Shown here piece by piece: positions 57,454 to 64,000 of a stretch of DNA of 64,000 nucleotides; position 1 is the first letter of the stretch; each line of letters starts with the position of its first letter. The notes under the pieces were generated by a model. That model did not search any database. It saw nothing but the letters and a program-made list of their open reading frames with translations, and was not told where the DNA came from. The stretch covers positions 6,696,001 through 6,760,000 of the forward strand of contig CAVNZM010000003.1 in the NCBI GenBank assembly GCA_963693365.1. Reading direction: 5' to 3'. The translations under genes and the position numbers were made by a program. Source of the DNA: Amoebidium appalachense. Taxonomy: Eukaryota > Ichthyosporea.

Positions 57454-57555
57454 AATCTTTAAATTAAGAAATCATGCATACTTAAGTACCACAACTGGCC
57501 GACACATTTTCGCCGAAAACACGCACACCTCCTCACCACATATTCGCAACATGTG

Positions 57556-63935
<6,380 letters not shown>

Positions 63936-64000
63936 CTAATTAGGAAGGTCAGCCACAAGCACACCACATCCCTTGCACCCCCCCCCCCCCCTCCCCCCGG

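Overview
This is nuclear DNA from an intron-rich eukaryote. Every recognisable gene is split by spliceosomal introns (GT...AG, plus one probable GC...AG), and the introns are packed with microsatellites, long C or G runs and short interspersed repeats. The proteins belong to families conserved across eukaryotes. The presence of acetylornithine aminotransferase argues against an animal. A protist, alga or early-diverging relative of animals or fungi fits, but I cannot name the organism. Nothing prokaryotic, viral or organellar was seen. Long Thr-His, Cys-Val, Pro and Gly reading frames are translations of simple repeats, not genes.

Layout. 1-3506: low-complexity DNA (GA and GT repeats, a very G-rich purine strand), no gene recognised. 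3507-40168 (+): one gene for a RIC1 homologue (Rab6/Ypt6 GEF subunit). I reconstructed 44 coding exons totalling 3,585 nt (1,195 codons including the stop) by matching phase at every junction; its first exon(s) were not found. 40169-41822: short intergenic stretch between two convergent genes. 41823-48645 (-): a complete 11-exon gene for acetylornithine aminotransferase (427 aa), with a probable 5' UTR intron, a TATA box and two GCN4/bZIP-type sites upstream. 48.9-57.45 kb: poorly resolved, with several open, splice-bounded + strand segments of unknown identity, the best being a three-exon end at 56220-57453. 57556-63935 (-): the C-terminal ten exons of the TFIIH subunit p44 (GTF2H2/SSL1); its N-terminus lies beyond the right edge.

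The three recognised genes serve unrelated housekeeping roles (Golgi trafficking, arginine synthesis, transcription and DNA repair) and do not form a functional cluster. The unusual content is in the introns. C runs often start within about 25 nt of the 5' splice site on the transcribed-sense strand. GT repeats often begin at donors and AC repeats often run into acceptors. Several 3' splice sites are preceded by tandem or extra copies of themselves with the start of the exon. A dispersed SINE-like family ending in poly-C recurs throughout. A reverse-transcriptase fragment sits in RIC1 intron 17.
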